A stretch of 64,000 nt of DNA from Beroe ovata. Its lineage: Eukaryota; Ctenophora; Nuda; Beroida; Beroidae. This document shows positions 26,401 through 34,319 of the stretch, in pieces (within the stretch, counting starts at the first letter, position 1; every line of letters starts with the position of its first letter). The notes under the pieces are model-generated. The model saw only the letters and a program-made list of their open reading frames with translations. It ran no database searches and had not been told where the DNA came from. The stretch lies in NCBI GenBank assembly GCA_946803715.1, contig CAMPET010000089.1, forward strand, positions 127,059-191,058. The letters run 5' to 3'. Position numbers and translations under genes: made by a program.

Positions 26401-29400
26401 TACGAGTGGTTACTATGGTAACAAGTGGTTACTATGGTAACAAGTGGTAACTATAATAACAAGTGGTAACTATGGTAACAAGTGGTTGCTCCGGTAACAA
26501 CTTACCGTAACCTGACAACGGGTAACAGGGGTCCATATCACATCATCCATGGTCGTTGACACTTTATCCACTTTCTGAAACAAATGACTATGACATGTCA
26601 TAGCGCATTGGGATCACACCATCGTATTTGGTCCATGGTTTTTTTTCGAAAATGAAAGAGAAATCTTGCTATTATAGGGTGTGTGTGTGTATGTGTGTGT
26701 AGACGCGCACACGATACACCTTTGTTGGACGGCCGCCATATTTGTGTGACGTCACGTTTCACATTGGAATCAAGCAAAGTGTGAATCTTCGCTTAACTGA
26801 TTTCAGCTCCACACACGCACATATGTTCTACTGTAGAGGTGTGGTACAATGTGAGTTCCGTGATAAAAGCGGATTGCATTGTCTGCTAGCTATTGTGTCT
26901 GGATTCTTGTTGATAATAATAATTCGTGGGATTGTACTGAATTTATAAATCTCAAGTATTAGCTCCTTCATTAGACAAAGATGGATAATAATATGATGTT
27001 CAATCTGATCTATTAATAACCAACACTTGGCGGCTGGTCATGGTGGGGGGGATGCAACGTGCATTAATGTGCATTAATGTGCATTAATGTGCAATAATGT
27101 GCATTAATGTGCATTAATGTCAATGTCAGTTTTGGGATTTTTCCAAATACTGACATTAATGCACGTTGCATCCCCCCCGTCATGGTATAAAATGCTGATC
27201 CACACTTACCACCCATCCACATTATCTACAGCATATATCTGTCACTCTGACACTCTGTATGACAAGTAGTTTGACAAGGAGTGCCAATCACTACCACTTC
27301 TATCCCGATATATTATTCTCTGCCTTCGTTCCAGTTAATTGCTCAGGCATATATATTGTAGCAGGTGTAGTAGTAGCTAGCCATGACTGTACAGTAAAAC
27401 AAAGGGAACAGAATTACAGGGCACAATCACAGTACTGTCTATAACATTTACTGTAGCACCTATAGTCTCGGTTTAACGCATGTGCTCTTGCAGTAGCATC
27501 AGCCTCATTTTCATCCGTTACTTATATCATACGCAGGATAAAAAACTCGAAATTTACCGCCCCATTCTTTCTCTTTATATTTCCGTGCCGTCTGTGTGTA
27601 CTGTGTGTGTGTGTGTGTGTGACTGTGTGTGTGTGTGGTTGTATTTAAACCACTCCACCAGTACTGATCCCTCACTTCGATCAGACATGACCTCGTTTCC
27701 TATCATCATCCTGCTCTCCCCCTCCCTCCTCTACTTAGTCTCCTCTACACTGGAAGGGTGTGAGACCAGGGTTGCAGAGTATTTGAAGAAACCTCAACGG
27801 AATAGCGTACTCTCCGACATTGCTACCAAGGAAAGCGAGGATCTGGCATCAGGAGTCATTGAGAGGAACTGCATGACAAAGTACAGCCACGCCGTGTCGA
27901 CCAAGATAAAGCTGGTATGTGCGAAGAGGGAGAATGCAAACTATGCAGACATCAGTAATCGCATGTGTGAGGACCTCCTTGGTAATGATGTCCACGGAAA
28001 TCCCAATATGGCAAGGAAGAATCTGAACAGGGACCAATTTGAACACTACGGCTGTTCTTACAGTATGGACAGTAGGACACACAGGGGTGCTATAGTATGC
28101 GCGTTCCTGCGAGACAAATACGGAGATGAACTAGAGAAAGTTGGATTAGCTCATTAGATAGTGTGTGTGTGTGTGATGGTGATTGATATTGGCGGTGAAT
28201 GTTGTTTTTATCTGTGTAAGATGTGATTTACCAATAACATCTGATATTTACTCGCAAATCAATTTGTATTTATATCTCAACTCTCAATGAAATTCCGACT
28301 GAAATATAAAATCCCCCCCCCCAACAGATGATCACTGATCAGCCATACCAAGTCTATTACACGGCCCACGGTGAGGGTCACGTTGGGGGACGCTGTCTGG
28401 AGGAGGCCTGCTATCTGCTTCTGATTGAGTCCCCGGGTCATGGCCTCGTTAATCTCCAGGATAATGTCTTGGAGTTGCAGAGTTCCCTCCTGAGTTAGAG
28501 GGCGGATTTGAGTTGACGAGCAATTGATTTTCACTTCGTAACATGTTTCGGAATCAAATCACATTCGCCAGTAACATTGATGAGTTGTGTCACACCATGA
28601 GTTGTGTGACACCATGAGTTGTGTCACACAACTGAATTGTGTTACACCATGAGTTGTACCACACAAATGTTGTGTCACACCAGCCACCTACCCTGTGAGC
28701 AACACCGTCCGGCAGAATGGTATTTATCTTCACATTTCCATACACATCGTCCACTATACCGAAACCGAGACCACACCCTGCGTTCACCAGTTTAAACGTT
28801 ATCGGCTTCAGAACAATTCCATCCTGAGAGATCGATACTATGGAATGACGTCACTTCCACGCGAATGTGAATGCTAACAACATCGCACCTAGGTGTTATA
28901 CAATATGGGGTAGTTATTGCACTGAGTCATTACCGAGTCATTACTGAGTAATTACCGGTTCGAGTATGATCTTCCTATGGTGGAGTGAGAATGGGTTTTG
29001 GGGTCGAGGTGGGACGTCGCGTTTAGAAACCAAGGAGGGAGCTACCACTTTCCTCTTCACTGTGAACACCACGGATCCTGTCTGCCCGGCTATCTTGTTC
29101 AGGACCTGGGGAAGGAAATTTGTGAGGAGCTGTGATGCTAATATTCGGAATTTCGATCGATTTGCTCTGTGGATAACATAACTAGTCATTTCGGATACTT
29201 GCTAACAACTATAATCAATAATGCACACCCCAATTTTGTCATAATACAGCATAGTAACACAGAGCACAATTCAGGGGGCGATTTCACCTGTTGCATTGCC
29301 TCAGAGCCGCCATCGTTTTCGACAATGTATTCCCCGTTGATAGCAATTATTTCGTCACACTCTCGCATCCTCCCGTCCCTAAATTGATTAAACATTACCA

Positions 29401-30727
29401 AATATGGTAAAATCATGATAAACAAATATCGATTTAGGGAAGGGAGTGGAGTACGAGGCGGAAGATATACGTTAAGTACTTTTGGGGTGGAGTATTATGC
29501 AGAACATCAAAAAACAAAACGCTAGTCGTAAATGAGTGAATAGAGGAGGTATATATTATACACACCGCTCGGCAAGCCCTCCCGGTTTTATCTTCTGCAC
29601 AAAAACGCGCACTGATCCGGGAACTTCAGCCTCCATCCCTCCTTCTACTGTTCCAGCAACGTCAAACCCAAGTGATTCACCAGGGGCACGGTTCAGGGTT
29701 ATAGTCTCGTGTTGTATACTGGAAGCAGAATAAATTACATAGTCAGAGCATTGCTAGCAACAGGTTTACCGTAATGTATATATCACAATAGATTCACGAT
29801 GTTTTGGCATGACTTTGAAAAAAGAGTGAATTAATACCTGACTGTTCTATGAGAGCTCAGCCCACTGGTCATAGAACTCCTCTCATTACCACTAACATCA
29901 TTACCACTTTGCACCGAATTTCTCAGCATCAGCCCAGTATCATCCTCACTAATGCTAGTTTGCTGGTCAAGGAGGTTGTTTTCTGTAGAGAGATCGTCTT
30001 CAGGGACGTCAGCGCCTTTGAGCATATGATCTTCCAGAGTTCTCTCTTGTTTGATGGTGTTAGATGGCGAGTTCACTAGGGTGTCATCTCCAGTCAACTT
30101 TTCAATGGGCTCTGACAGGCTTGAATTTCCTAAAAATGACAGTAATAGGATTCTTAGATAGATTACTGAGTCAAACTCTTCTTTATAACTGCAGAAAGCA
30201 AGGATTTCCTTTCTAGAAACTAATTAGGATCACTGCTTACCTAATTCAGACTCATCATTGTAGTTGATATTTGAACAATCTTCAATCTGCAGTTCAGAAA
30301 ACTTCATGTTTTGAACTTGCTCACAGAACTCTTCAATATTCACACCCTGCTGACAAATTTATTTCAGGAAGAACAAAATATATATGGCTCAGAGTAAATT
30401 CTACCAGAACATTGATTGGACATAGGCTGATAAAGTTTTCTGAATACACAAACATTTTCAGAGAGTTCTGATATCTTTTGAAGTTCTTGATAATCAAGGT
30501 ACTGGTAGAAAAGAGGGCTCTTCAGTAAACCTCTAAGGCTTTCCAATTCAAATTTAACATGTTCAGGGACATGATCAAATAATGAATCAATTATTCTCAG
30601 TACTCTCTCTGCATCTGAATTAGTGATAGTTGATGAAATTCAGGATATTTACAGTCAACTTAAATCAAACTGTTTTGGTGGATGAAAATATAGGCTCATA
30701 ACCTGATTGACAAATGATATTTGCCAT
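8450..30727 (-). CDS. MPDZ: MPDZ/PATJ-type multi-PDZ scaffold, 39 exons, about 1,990 aa
   Basis: Large polarity scaffold with an N-terminal L27 domain followed by 12 PDZ domains. In animals MPDZ (MUPP1) and PATJ bind PALS1/Pals through L27, and many membrane-protein C-termini through the PDZ domains, at the apical junction (Crumbs complex). I assembled 39 exons with GT-AG borders and matching phases. With one copy of a duplicated exon pair, the total is 5,973 nt, divisible by three. Exons are given in the block entries below. PDZ1-2 and PDZ11-12 resemble human MUPP1 PDZ1-2 and PDZ12-13 best. As in MUPP1, the protein ends right after the last PDZ (TVTLVIQ). The first exon (30727-30703, MANIICQS) is tentative. 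Intron 23 (14783-21586) holds two complete genes, and smaller introns hold a third gene and a tRNA. An N at 13296 marks a probable assembly duplication. Confidence 0.92.
11605..14430 (-). other. MPDZ block 4: PDZ8, proline-rich linker and PDZ9
   Basis: Exons: 14430-14337 (linker), 14065-13910 (PDZ8 first half; GTTSLGINVV), then a duplicated pair (13654-13500 or 13085-12931; GDQILAVNEH, PDZ8 second half), 12856-12612 (proline-rich, PPSIPPRTPQPP), 12400-12362, 12338-12068 (Pro-rich linker), 12003-11839 and 11737-11605 (PDZ9). The proline-rich exon of the second repeat copy starts at 13425 and runs into the N at 13296 with no donor. Only the 13085/12856 set gives a complete transcript. The proline stretches are plausible SH3 ligands (inference). 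Confidence 0.85.
12716..13880. repeat. Two tandem copies of a 580-bp segment around an N
   Basis: Unit A is 12716-13295 and unit B 13297-13880, joined by a single N at 13296. Each holds the second PDZ8 exon and the start of the proline-rich exon. The copies differ by scattered substitutions and small indels: for example unit A has an extra 6 bp in the proline run, and unit B an extra TTTTCACCGCGCA phrase. That divergence is what two haplotypes of one locus would show. The duplication breaks the reading frame of the proline-rich exon in unit B, so an assembly artefact is more likely than a real duplication. Confidence 0.8.
15360..16268 (-). CDS. EF-hand-like protein with lysine-rich start, nested in MPDZ intron 23
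   Basis: Single exon of 302 aa starting MPPKKKKNGKGKGKKGK. After the basic tail (about 35 residues) comes a helical region with an EF-hand-like pair. One loop reads DDKGHGEVTAEKF, and the following helix-loop-helix lacks a clear calcium loop. A CxxC pair (KCKKC) lies near residue 175. The second half contains a stretch like a ubiquitin-fold domain (TASLTVYGVKQLIEDRYG ... TTLTELGF). I do not recognise the family. The acceptor-like CTATAG lies 5 nt before the ATG. The frame stays open upstream, but MPPKKKK is the natural start. It is transcribed in the same direction as the MPDZ host. Function unknown. Calcium binding is only a guess because the loops are incomplete. Confidence 0.75.
   Translation of the reverse strand: MPPKKKKNGKGKGKKGKSKPGSGKDKAGSPEELKHKLFLDKLNTWLRANSGQLIEEFTNFDDKGHGEVTAEKFAIGLSILKAPLTKSELQLVISFLTEKPHREKIDYLSFARGIKIPYVEPAQISMDEPEVIKLNVRDISNPKCKKCNLWFPPTEKSEIRPRFVNLTLELDQFMDKDIPGNFTRKVTASLTVYGVKQLIEDRYGHSVPDINIYLDKVEHSDPLQPHTTLTELGFRGFTSEEPESATLYYNVHVQVHLNVEVTHPFYACPLLLTDHYYARHQRQVGRNAGPASLMSPPVPTAS
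16269..18184. other. Non-coding DNA between the two genes nested in the MPDZ intron
   Basis: No gene is supported. It contains (CAA)n at about 16455-16493, (CA)n at about 16798-16830 and 17880-17902, and AT-rich sequence. It must hold the promoter regions of both divergently transcribed nested genes (EF-hand-like minus, ankyrin plus). No clear TATA box or other element stands out. Confidence 0.55.
18185..21311 (+). CDS. Ankyrin-repeat, coiled-coil protein with ART-like C-terminal domain
   Basis: Exons 18185-19551, 19889-20171, 20275-20525, 20693-21311 (2,520 nt, 839 aa), all GT-AG with matching phases. Residues about 30-190 form four to five ankyrin repeats (GLTALHRAAHNGH, NSALHWAAYFGHY). 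An acidic Pro/Glu linker follows, then a coiled coil at about 430-560 (LLADNNRLSKENKKL). The last 185 residues form a conserved Cys/His-containing domain with VAFYPVHPAF, GLMLPGST, FFFSSPTIKYLEHPNY, QVRQKQDAY and FRNDELEYFT. That motif order resembles ADP-ribosyltransferase-fold domains seen in many invertebrate proteins, where SPSIxYxxxPxY and a late ExE/W strand are typical. This assignment is from memory and unproven, and the usual N-terminal HG pair is altered. The gene lies in MPDZ intron 23 on the opposite strand. Confidence 0.85.
21312..21586. other. 3' flank of the ankyrin gene
   Basis: This short intron segment holds a tandem repeat of CTGTACTATTA units at about 21411-21470, and AT-rich sequence reaching the MPDZ exon that ends at 21587. 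The ankyrin gene therefore ends only 275 bp from an exon of its host on the opposite strand. Convergent transcripts may overlap. Confidence 0.5.
24306..24387 (+). tRNA. tRNA-Ser (anticodon GCT)
   Basis: An 82-nt class II tRNA. The acceptor stem GGCGAGG pairs with CCTCGTC, and the discriminator base is G. It has the A box (TGGCCGAGTGG), an anticodon loop with GCT after GGA, a long variable arm typical of serine tRNAs, and the B box (GGTTCGAATCC). There is no intron. A TTTT Pol III terminator lies at 24393-24396. The gene occupies nearly half of a 172-bp MPDZ intron (24230-24401), antisense to the host, and its terminator is 4-5 bp from the host's splice donor. Confidence 0.95.
26340..26520. 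repeat. GTAAC-based minisatellite in MPDZ intron
   Basis: About six imperfect copies of a roughly 19-bp unit like TATGGTAACAAGTGGTTAC. The array runs into the donor side of the MPDZ exon at 26574-26506: GGTAAC-type repeats supply the sequence next to the splice site. Confidence 0.7.
27045..27179. mobile_element. Foldback element with 7-bp target-site duplication
   Basis: The outer arms GGGGGGGATGCAACGTGCAT and ATGCACGTTGCATCCCCCCC are inverted repeats of about 26 bp. Inside the left arm are six 10-bp units of the GTGCATTAAT type. The element is flanked on both sides by TCATGGT (27038-27044 and 27180-27186), which looks like a target-site duplication from a transposition event. It lies in the intron that also hosts the secreted-protein gene. 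Confidence 0.75.
27642..27649 (+). promoter_or_regulatory. Putative TATA box of the secreted-protein gene
   Basis: TATTTAAA follows a GT-rich tract and lies about 38 bp upstream of the ATG at 27687. Position and sequence fit a TATA element with a very short 5' leader. No initiator was verified. Confidence 0.45.
27687..28157 (+). CDS. Small secreted cysteine-containing protein nested in an MPDZ intron
   Basis: Single exon of 156 aa. The N-terminus MTSFPIIILLSPSLLYLVSS is a clear signal peptide, with likely cleavage near the following TLEG. The mature part has six cysteines spread over about 130 residues (GCETR, NCMTK, VCAKR, MCEDL, GCSYS, VCAFL), consistent with three disulphides. I recognise no family. 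A TATTTAAA box lies at 27642-27649, about 38 bp upstream of the ATG, which is the best core-promoter candidate in the window. A GATCAG acceptor-like site just before the ATG is an alternative reading. The frame remains open upstream to 27480, but the signal peptide fixes this start. It lies antisense in the MPDZ intron between exons 28349 and 26574. Confidence 0.7.
   Translation: MTSFPIIILLSPSLLYLVSSTLEGCETRVAEYLKKPQRNSVLSDIATKESEDLASGVIERNCMTKYSHAVSTKIKLVCAKRENANYADISNRMCEDLLGNDVHGNPNMARKNLNRDQFEHYGCSYSMDSRTHRGAIVCAFLRDKYGDELEKVGLAH
28349..30727 (-). other. MPDZ block 1: L27, acidic linker, PDZ1 and PDZ2 exons
   Basis: Exons: 30727-30703 (tentative start), 30614-30454 (L27; core SLRGLLKSPLFYQYL), 30349-30241, 30129-29838 (Ser/Asp-rich linker), 29718-29566, 29378-29288 and 29105-28956 (PDZ1; GESLGFDVAG and DEIIAINGEY), 28823-28692 and 28489-28349 (PDZ2; CGLGFGIVDD and DIILEINEA). 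PDZ1 and PDZ2 carry clear carboxylate-binding loops of the GLGF class. The donor after the L27 exon (AAT then GTTTGT) is weak, so that boundary is the least certain. Confidence 0.88.
28590..28690. repeat. GAGTTGTGTCACACCAT tandem repeats
   Basis: About five imperfect copies of a 17-18-bp unit in the MPDZ intron between the PDZ2 exons. The unit's short internal palindromes (GTGTCACAC) allow hairpins. Confidence 0.65.
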
Positions 30728-31344
30728 TCCTTAACATTCTGATATCCTCACATCAGCTATAAACTTAAGTGGTCATAGTATTGCATCAGGAGAAGAATGT
30801 TCTGTAGGGCAGAAAAGGTATAGGTACATTAAGATAAAAGAATTAATGGCTGGTTCAAGACATCCATCTCCAACAATAAGGGTAGAGCAAAATCATGTGG
30901 AAGGAAAGTAGTAAGAAATATGAATAGTTAAGTTCGTTTCATACTTAAAAGGAAAAGAGTCAAGAGATGTTCAATTAAATAGATAAATAAATACAAGAGT
31001 TACAACCATTACAATTCACAATATATTAACTGGGCATTTACAGCCATAAAAAACACCACCTTTACATAGGTCTCCAATAATGAAAAGGTAAGGTAGCACT
31101 AGCAGGTAATTAACAACTATTTCTTGATATTTTGTTATTTTTTCTTGTCTATGATATATTTCCAAGATGAAAATGTGTTCAGCACAATCATATAAAATGT
31201 GTGCGGCGCGTCGTCTTCGTAATCAAGTCTTTGCATATTTTGCGGCGCGGAACAAAAAGTTTGATACAAGGCAGGATCACGCGCATGCCGCATAAAGCAT
31301 GAGCACGCAAAAATTTGCAAATTCATCCATTTGTATTGCTGAGT

Positions 31345-31506
31345 GTTATCTGTCCACTGTTTTTGTCGATCGATGATAGACCCTGTCGAGAATTTCGTTG
31401 CGCGCGCGCAAATTTACTCTCCGGCTTGTATCAGCGGTTTGGCATCGCCCGACAAACTGTTTTCGCGCGCGCCCGCGCCGCGCGCAAAAAACAGTGGACA
31501 GATAAC
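31345..31506. mobile_element. 162-bp MITE with 21-22-bp terminal inverted repeats
   Basis: The ends are GTTATCTGTCCACTGTTTTT at the left and its complement at the right (AAAACAGTGGACAGATAAC). The interior repeats the phrases TCGATCGATGATAGACCCTG, CGAGAATTTCGTT and ATCAGCGGTTTGGCATCGCC found in the arms of the 7423-7790 element. The two are therefore one family, this copy having lost most of the right arm. No protein is encoded. Confidence 0.75.
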
Positions 31507-31580
31507 ATCCAGCAACATTTGTACATTGTTCATATTTTTAATTTCAGTTGATCTCTGTTTCTTGCAGCGCGCCTAATCTT

Positions 31581-31686
31581 TGTAGGATTTCACCCTACCC
31601 TTGCTGACGGGATTTTATCCCTGGCAAGGGCTTAGTATAGGGCGGATTGAAAATCGCGCGCACCGACGGTAGGGTAAAATCCTACA
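31581..31686. mobile_element. 106-bp inverted-repeat element, TGTAGGATTT family, copy B
   Basis: The ends are TGTAGGATTTCACCCTACCC and the inverted counterpart ending CCTACA. The interior (GGCGGATTGAAAATCGCGCG, CACCGACGG) is the reverse complement of copy A at 7350-7420, plus about 35 extra bp. In both places this family lies next to the TCGATGATAGACCCTG family, which suggests nested insertion or a composite element. Confidence 0.7.
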
Positions 31687-32287
31687 AGCCTAATCTTCAT
31701 ATGTTTTGCGTTTGGTGAAGGCAAGCGCGAGGACAGAGGAACAGTGCAGAGGTCAAATAAAATCTGATAACAGTTCATCTACATGTTTAGCTCGCTCGTG
31801 CTTTTCAGGCGATGCTAAACCGCTGATGCTTGCCGCAGATAATAAAACATGAGTATATAATATATACATATAAGGTGACACTAGTAGGGAGAAAAGTCAT
31901 ATGAAGAATTAAGGAAATATAGAAACCAGGAAAAAACAAATAATCTATTATCAACAGTGACAAAGCATTCAAATTTGATTGTTAAAAGTGGTGATTTCTC
32001 AGTGTAGTAGGTACACTGATGAATTTGGTTACGAACACTTGTCTACATCAACAGGTTGAAGTTTAATCACTTTAAAGATTATATTTATAACCCCTGAAGA
32101 AAAATTATTCATCTATTTTGCATTGCATGCCTATTAACAGCTTATGGCTTTGTTGACCTGGTGAATGTAGATAAAATGCTGTTTCCTTCTACACTATAAT
32201 TCATAGTGATGTTAGTACATAAAGGATTTAGCTAGTGGAAGCTGCTGCTTGAAAAGGGTTTTGTCAAGGGTTTTGATCACAGATATC

Positions 32288-34319
32288 ATGAACTTATGTA
32301 GCAGAATGTCTGAAAAGGATGCCCCTGAGGATGTCATGGAGGTGGCAGAAGTGCTGTCAGAAAAACCCCAACCATCTCTGTCAACAGCCATGAAGTACCA
32401 CAAACTCAGTTTGCAGAACAGAAAATGTAAAATAGTGAAGCGGGAAATGTTTACTAAGATGAAACATGAGAAGACCAAGGTCAATATTTGAAATTTCATA
32501 TTTTTCTATATCCATATCAAATGGCTCCATTGTAATGTGCGCATTGTTAGCACTATATGTCAGTATTGACATTGCTTTCTTCTTGTAGGAGAAGAAAAAG
32601 AGGAAGAAGGCAGACAGAGAAATGAGAGAGGCACTGGGAGACGCAGCTCCTCCTAAACCAATACCCAAAACCATTGAGTCCATGCGGGAAACTGATGATA
32701 CAATGGTTGAAGCAGATGATGTTGAGGTATTTACGTCTTCAGATTATAGTCAGCAAAACACATACTGTGCAGGGGACTACATTCCCCCTCTTAGTCCCTT
32801 TCAATATTTATGGCAGGTTACATAGCGCTCTATTTAATTGTTGTAAAGTGGTGTTTCTCAGTGTAGTGGGTATTTACTGTCCTGTTTTTCTCTGTTGTTA
32901 ACACCCGTCTAAATCAACAGGTTGAAGAAGATTCAAAGATCGATGAGTTTGCCAGTTACTTCAACTGTGAAATCCCTCCCAAAATTCTTGTTACAACCAA
33001 CAAGAAGTCTTCACTTGTAAGTTTCTGTAAAATTATTTGCATAAAAACTGACCTTCCTGCATGGGTATTTTACATTTTTCTATCTCAATTTTGCTTTTTG
33101 CAAGCATATCCTGATATTCCCCTTGCCCCCAAGGAAACACGCAAGTTCCTGGATGAGTTAGTCAATGTGATCCCTAATAGCGAGTATGTGAAACGGGGTA
33201 AGACTGATATGAAGGACCTCGTTGAGCAGTCAAAAGACAGGGAATTCACAGACATCGTCGTCATAAACGAGGACATGAAGAAACCTAGTATCCTTTTGTG
33301 CTAATTGCATAAACATATCGTGCTACTGACTTAGACAATTTCATTCGAAAAGCAGATCTTATGTTACTTTCTCCCCCTTTCTAGCTCCGTTATCGAATCC
33401 TTAACTCCTCGCATACAGTATAATCGTGTGCCACTTGCCAGACGGCCCTACAGCCACCTTCAGACTCACATCCGTCAGATTAAAGAAACAGCTGAAGGTA
33501 GGTTATCACTCATATCAGCAGCCCTAGCCCTATCATCATGCTTTCATGAATTTGCCGTGTTTTCTTCTTGTTGCGTGTACTCCTCACCGTTACCATGTGT
33601 TCAGCGTCATGGTAACGCTACCACTCACCGACCAGAGGTAATCCTGAACAACTTCAAAACCCGGCTCGGGCACTCGGTGGGGCGGATGCTGGGATCTCTC
33701 TTCCATTATGAGCCGGAATTCCGGGGTCGGAATGTGGTCACATTCCACAATCAGCGGGACTTCATCTTCTTCAGACGACACAGGTCTGTGTTGATATGTA
33801 TTTCAGACATTTTTTCAGAGACAGCTTTTCTTTATTGTCTGATTAGTGTCTGGCCTGGTACACAATGTACATATTGCCTATAACGTATTGTGTTATTGGT
33901 GTGGTTATATGAGACTTAACAAAGTGGTGACTCCAATATAAGTGGTCGTTGACAGTCAAACTGGAGAAGTGTATAGACCAACTTGAATCATCGGTTTTTT
34001 ATACCAGGGATACTATCGCTGTAGTTTTCATCAATAGTTACACAAGTTACATCTCTAGTGATGATAATCTATCAAACCCTGCCACTTTTGCCATATCATA
34101 TCTTTTGTTCCACGCCCCTTTCCTCCACTAACGTCACTGTAACTTTGCAGGTATGTGTTCAAAAACAACAAGAAAGTGGGGCTCCAGGAGCTAGGTCCCC
34201 GACTGACCCTCAAACTGCGGAGGTTACAGAAGGGCACATTCGACACCACAGAGGGGGAGTACGAGTGGTATTACAATCACAAACAGATGGATGTAAACAG
34301 ACGAACATTCTTCCTATGA
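32288..34319 (+). CDS. RPF1: Ribosome production factor 1 (Brix-domain nucleolar protein)
   Basis: Exons 32288-32479, 32589-32726, 32921-33016, 33134-33287, about 33415-33497, 33605-33783, 34151-34319; about 336 aa (human about 349). RPF1 is a nucleolar Brix protein needed for 60S subunit (27S pre-rRNA) maturation. Diagnostic segments are [15 protein letters not shown], the VIPNSEY and [10 protein letters not shown] strands, [53 protein letters not shown], and the C-terminal [18 protein letters not shown] followed by an RRTFFL stop. The Brix domain covers about residues 125-315. The N-terminal tail is basic. Two ATGs (32288, 32309) are possible starts. The fourth intron has U12-type donor and branch signals and an ambiguous 3' end, so the border of exon 5 may shift by a codon. 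Confidence 0.92.
33288..33417 (+). other. Probable U12-type (minor spliceosome) intron in RPF1
   Basis: The donor reads GTATCCTTTT, matching the U12 consensus RTATCCTTT. TCCTTAAC, the U12 branch-site consensus, lies at 33398-33405, about 10-15 nt before the 3' end as U12 introns require, and there is no ordinary polypyrimidine tract between. The 3' border is uncertain. Conservation (KKP then SIIVCHLP or NSIIVCHLP) requires the exon to begin at 33415-33418, where no phase-compatible AG exists. Confidence 0.7.

Larger units (their letters stand above)
22967..26574 (-). other. MPDZ block 2: PDZ3, PDZ4 and PDZ5 exons
   Basis: Exons: 26574-26506, 25790-25725, 25621-25513 and 25397-25357 (PDZ3), 25122-25006, 24913-24779 and 24703-24562 (PDZ4), 24476-24402, 24229-24133 and 23075-22967 (PDZ5). 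These are the most divergent domains of the protein. PDZ3 lacks a recognisable GLGF loop. PDZ4 keeps PTLGLTISPL, and PDZ5 keeps GRLKPGDIIVTIN. All phases match. The 172-bp intron between 24402 and 24229 contains a tRNA gene on the other strand. Confidence 0.85.
30728..32287. other. Divergent intergenic region between MPDZ and RPF1
   Basis: This region separates the 5' ends of MPDZ (minus) and RPF1 (plus). It should hold both promoters, but no core element is evident. It contains the inverted-repeat elements at 31345-31506 and 31581-31686 and a related fragment at about 31808-31840. The remainder is AT-rich with no supported frame. A true first exon of MPDZ could lie here if the MANIICQS start is wrong. 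Confidence 0.55.

Noticed and set aside
26340-26520. CRISPR-like spaced repeats
   Set aside because: The units are contiguous and imperfect without unique spacers, and the context is an animal intron. It is a minisatellite.
27480-27686. N-terminal extension of the secreted protein containing a run of VCVCVCD
   Set aside because: It translates a GT microsatellite. A good signal peptide begins at the ATG at 27687.
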